A stretch of 14,034 bases of DNA, taken from contig DBQI01000051.1 in assembly GCA_002305165.1 (NCBI GenBank), positions 1 through 14,034 on the forward strand, read 5' to 3'. A program made the position numbers and the translations under genes. Positions 11,448-14,034 of this stretch are shown one piece after another; position 1 is the stretch's first letter; each line of letters opens with the position of its first letter. This DNA comes from Armatimonadetes bacterium UBA1398 (lineage in GTDB: Bacteria; Armatimonadota; Zipacnadia; UBA1398). The notes under the pieces are model-generated. The model was not told the DNA's origin. It searched no databases and saw only the letters and a program-made list of their open reading frames with translations.

Positions 11448-13871
11448 CTAACGGAAGCGGCGCATGGGCCCATTGAGGAACTCGGGGCGCCCTGCGCGGT
11501 CGGATGTGGGAGCGTTCTCGATCTGGAAGACCGCTACCCGGTCGACGATCACCGGCACATGGCTGGGCCAGTAGACGCGGCTCTCCATGAGGCTCGGCGA
11601 GCCCGGCCAGTCCACCTCGGTACTGACCCATCGCCACTCCTTCGTCGATAGGGCGGAGGCGGCGATGGGACGGTCGCCGATCGGCGCCCCGAGCCCCGCG
11701 TAGCCGCCTGTGTTGACATCCAAGGATACGGCCACCGGATCCCCGGCGGGCGGCTCCTCGGCGAGCCGCATCCGGTACGCCACATGGTAGCGGCCGGGCG
11801 GCATCTCCACATAGGGCCCGCACACGATGTGGCCGCCCGTCTCGCCCGGGTCGGGCGACCGCCACGCTGTGCCGCCATGGGCATCCTCTCTCGCCAGCGG
11901 CTTGCCCACGGCATGGCTCAGGCCCGACATGCCCCACAGGCCCGCGAGTCGCACCGCGGACGCGTCGCCTCGGTACGGCACGGCGCACACCGTCACGGGG
12001 TACACGGTGGTCCGAGCGTCCGTCGCCACGGTGAAGGCGCCGTCACCGATCCCCGCGCCCCGGGGCAGAGCCAGCATGAGGTCGGGGATGGTCTCCTGGC
12101 CCAGCGCGGGGACCTCGATGGAGGCCGCGAAGACCGCGCCAGTCCCCTGCCAGGTAAGCTCAGCGCCCATCGCCTGGTCGTTCGGGTTGATGAGCTCGGC
12201 GTCGATGCGGGTCGGCACGCCCTCCAGCCCGGCCCACTCCAGCCGCGAGTTGATGCCGCCCGCGGAGAAGAGCAGGCGGCCCTGGGCCCACTGGCGGAAG
12301 CCAGCCACGGCAGTATCCAGGCGGCAGATCTCGAAACGCTCGGGGTCCAGGCTCTCGGCGACCTCCTTGTGGACCATCACGTGCCGGTCGTAGCTGTGCA
12401 GATCCGCGTAGACGAGGATCACGAAGGGGGGCGTGTGGGCGTTCGCGATCTGCTCGATCCGCTCCGTCACCCAAGCGACGGCCTGGGCGCGCTTGGCGTC
12501 ATCGCGGAAGGCCCGGTTGTAGTGCGGCCCCTCGGGGGTGGACGCGTGCTGCCAGTACAGGAGCCCGTGGTCGATGACGGGCAGCGGCGGGCTGGGCATG
12601 GTCATGTTCGCCGTGCCGCCGTTGTTCGACAGCGACAGCGGCCGTGTCGCGTCGCCATACTCTATCCGGGCCTGGGCCGAGCGGGCGCCCCAGAGGTCGA
12701 TGGTCGAGACGTCGGCGCGCTCGCAGTGCTCGGCCGTGAGTCGGGCGAACTGGGCCACATTGGGCATGTGATCGGGATAGCAGTAGCCCGCGCCCGAGCA
12801 GCCGGCGAAGAAGCAGTCGTTGTCCGTGGCGGTCCGGTAGTAGTAGTCGAGCATGGCCGGGAAGCGCTCAGCCATGAAGGGGTTGATCCCCCAGTTGAAG
12901 GGGATCGAGCCCCGGTCGGGATCGAACCAGCTGCCCATGAAGAAGGGCAGCGGGCCCTTCATCGTGTCGCCCTCGCTGAGCATGAAGACGACCTGGTACT
13001 TCTCAGGGTCGATCTCGGCCGTCTCCACGGTGACGGCGCCCCGCTGCCGGAAGGCCCCGCCCCGGTAGGGCGCCTTGGCGTGGAACGTCCAGTTGAAGCC
13101 GAAGTGGAAGGAGAAGTGGCCGTGCTCCGAGATCAACTTACACCAGAGGTCCTCGGGCTCGCCGTAACCATTGATCTCCGCCGGCGCCTCGAGCGCGGCG
13201 AGGATCCGCCGGTACATGGCCGCATGTTCGGGGCTGCCCCCCACGGGGGCGTCGCCGTAGGAGGGCTTGACCTCCGCCATGGGTGTGAGGTTGAAAACGA
13301 AGCCACGGTTGGCGACCTGCCAGTCGAAGCCGGTCATGCTGCACAGCCCTGTGACCACGCCATCGCAGACGCCATCCACGGCGTGGGCCAGGCGGCGGTT
13401 GCAGCGCGGCATGACCTCGTCCAGGGCCCAGTCGTAGGCCGCCAGGGTGCTCTCGAAGCGGCCGCGCAGGTCGTGGATCACCGGGAGGCCCAGCCCCTCC
13501 GCCATCTCCGGGTCCGCCACGGGCAGCAGGTCCTCGATCCCCGCGATCGTCACGGCGACGTAACGGGTGCCATCCATCGCGGCGTCGTAGACTACCAAGC
13601 CCTTGGCCGCCGAGGCGTACCGCTCGAGCACCTCACGCAGTGAGCCGAGCACGACGGGCTGGGGAAGGCCGTAGTCGGCGGCGTAGATCTCCAGCCACTC
13701 ATCATCGGGGCGGCCCAGGAACAGGGCCGCGGAATCGCGGTTGACGAGGCCCTGGAGGCACTCCGCCGTCGTGCGCTCCTCCCAGTTGAGGGCATGGGGA
13801 TCGAAGACGCAGACGGGGTTGCCGTACTGACTCACGGTGGCCGTCGCGGTGAGTAACAGGGTCGCGAGCAT
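11448..13871 (-). CDS. GxGYxYP-family putative glycoside hydrolase, 807 aa
   Basis: The family name motif is present as GAGYCYP at residues 360-366 (12774-12794), within SGAGYCYPDHMP. Other supporting segments are TAECLQGLVNRD near the start, FMLSEGDTMKGPLPFF, the stretch GSWFDPDRGSIPFNW, INPFMAERFPAMLDYYY and STIDLWG. GxGYxYP proteins are predicted glycoside hydrolases from fold analysis; the reaction is unproven. Residues about 555-807 extend beyond the core, and residues 665-795 look like a beta jelly-roll resembling a carbohydrate-binding module. The start ATG 13871 has GAGGAA (complement of 13881-13886) 9 bases upstream; an ATG at 13907 gives 12 more residues but no Shine-Dalgarno, and a stop lies just before it. 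The N-terminus MLATLLLTATATVSQ resembles a signal peptide but has no basic residue. DUF302 follows in the same transcript. Confidence 0.88.
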   Translation of the reverse strand: MLATLLLTATATVSQYGNPVCVFDPHALNWEERTTAECLQGLVNRDSAALFLGRPDDEWLEIYAADYGLPQPVVLGSLREVLERYASAAKGLVVYDAAMDGTRYVAVTIAGIEDLLPVADPEMAEGLGLPVIHDLRGRFESTLAAYDWALDEVMPRCNRRLAHAVDGVCDGVVTGLCSMTGFDWQVANRGFVFNLTPMAEVKPSYGDAPVGGSPEHAAMYRRILAALEAPAEINGYGEPEDLWCKLISEHGHFSFHFGFNWTFHAKAPYRGGAFRQRGAVTVETAEIDPEKYQVVFMLSEGDTMKGPLPFFMGSWFDPDRGSIPFNWGINPFMAERFPAMLDYYYRTATDNDCFFAGCSGAGYCYPDHMPNVAQFARLTAEHCERADVSTIDLWGARSAQARIEYGDATRPLSLSNNGGTANMTMPSPPLPVIDHGLLYWQHASTPEGPHYNRAFRDDAKRAQAVAWVTERIEQIANAHTPPFVILVYADLHSYDRHVMVHKEVAESLDPERFEICRLDTAVAGFRQWAQGRLLFSAGGINSRLEWAGLEGVPTRIDAELINPNDQAMGAELTWQGTGAVFAASIEVPALGQETIPDLMLALPRGAGIGDGAFTVATDARTTVYPVTVCAVPYRGDASAVRLAGLWGMSGLSHAVGKPLAREDAHGGTAWRSPDPGETGGHIVCGPYVEMPPGRYHVAYRMRLAEEPPAGDPVAVSLDVNTGGYAGLGAPIGDRPIAASALSTKEWRWVSTEVDWPGSPSLMESRVYWPSHVPVIVDRVAVFQIENAPTSDRAGRPEFLNGPMRRFR

Positions 13872-14034
13872 GGAGGTGGCTTCCTCACATTCGATGGGGT
13901 AGCCCATAGGTTAGCCATGCCCCACCGCATCCCTCCCTCACGCGGAAGGCGCCCGACGCGTTACCCATGTGGCCACCGCGCTCCGCCCGGAATAGGCTCG
14001 GTGGCAACATCCCTCGAATCCCGCAAACCGTTGG

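Noticed and set aside
11784..13643. 619-codon + strand open frame
   Set aside because: It lies wholly opposite the GxGYxYP gene, and its translation is His/Arg/Gly-biased with no recognisable motif.
1..14034. CRISPR array, insertion sequence, prophage, toxin-antitoxin or defence system
   Set aside because: I saw no regularly spaced repeats, transposase or integrase motifs, terminal inverted repeats or target duplications, and no nuclease or toxin families among the genes.

Overview
The window carries 13 complete protein genes and one tRNA-Leu on GC-rich DNA (by eye well above 60% G+C). Several genes appear to start at GTG, and Shine-Dalgarno sites are mostly strong. The gene set includes a Tat-exported Gfo/Idh/MocA oxidoreductase, a sulfatase-fold hydrolase, a GxGYxYP putative glycoside hydrolase, a secreted SGNH hydrolase, a DUF302 protein and small cupins. 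That mix is typical of uncultured, polysaccharide- or ester-degrading bacteria of planctomycete-like or neighbouring phyla (Planctomycetota, Armatimonadota, Hydrogenedentota and similar). No phylogenetic marker is present, so this placement is inference only.

Layout. Positions 1-303 hold no gene but contain a good sigma70-like promoter with a perfect 6-1-6 palindrome in its spacer. Positions 304-4812 hold four + strand genes: a lipoprotein of unknown family, a CAP/SCP-domain envelope protein translationally coupled to it, ApbE, and a Tat-exported oxidoreductase that ends in a strong hairpin. Positions 4879-5045 form a self-contained tRNA-Leu(CAG) unit with promoter, tRNA and hairpin. Positions 5164-6214 hold a small Pro/Ala-rich single-pass membrane protein followed by lipB. 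A long hairpin separates lipB from the convergent sulfatase-fold gene (6274-7620, - strand). A 418-base gap follows (7621-8038), with inverted repeats and a G-free tract. Then come a cupin (+) and an FmdB-type zinc ribbon (-) that share one CTAG as both stop codons. A GNAT acetyltransferase and a secreted SGNH hydrolase (+) follow. Last is the - strand pair GxGYxYP then DUF302, convergent with the SGNH gene.

How the genes may work together. Most products are exported or envelope-bound: two lipoprotein-like proteins, the Tat oxidoreductase, the SGNH hydrolase and probably the GxGYxYP protein. The SGNH and GxGYxYP proteins are plausible partners in de-esterification and cleavage of complex glycans, but they are not in one operon. 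LipB (lipoate biosynthesis) and the tRNA are housekeeping. I found no phage, transposon, CRISPR, toxin-antitoxin or defence cassette. The most informative oddities are the sulfatase-fold protein with Thr in place of the formylglycine Cys/Ser and Tyr in place of the motif Arg, the palindrome inside the first promoter, the structured region before the cupin, and hairpins that share the same GCAT loop.
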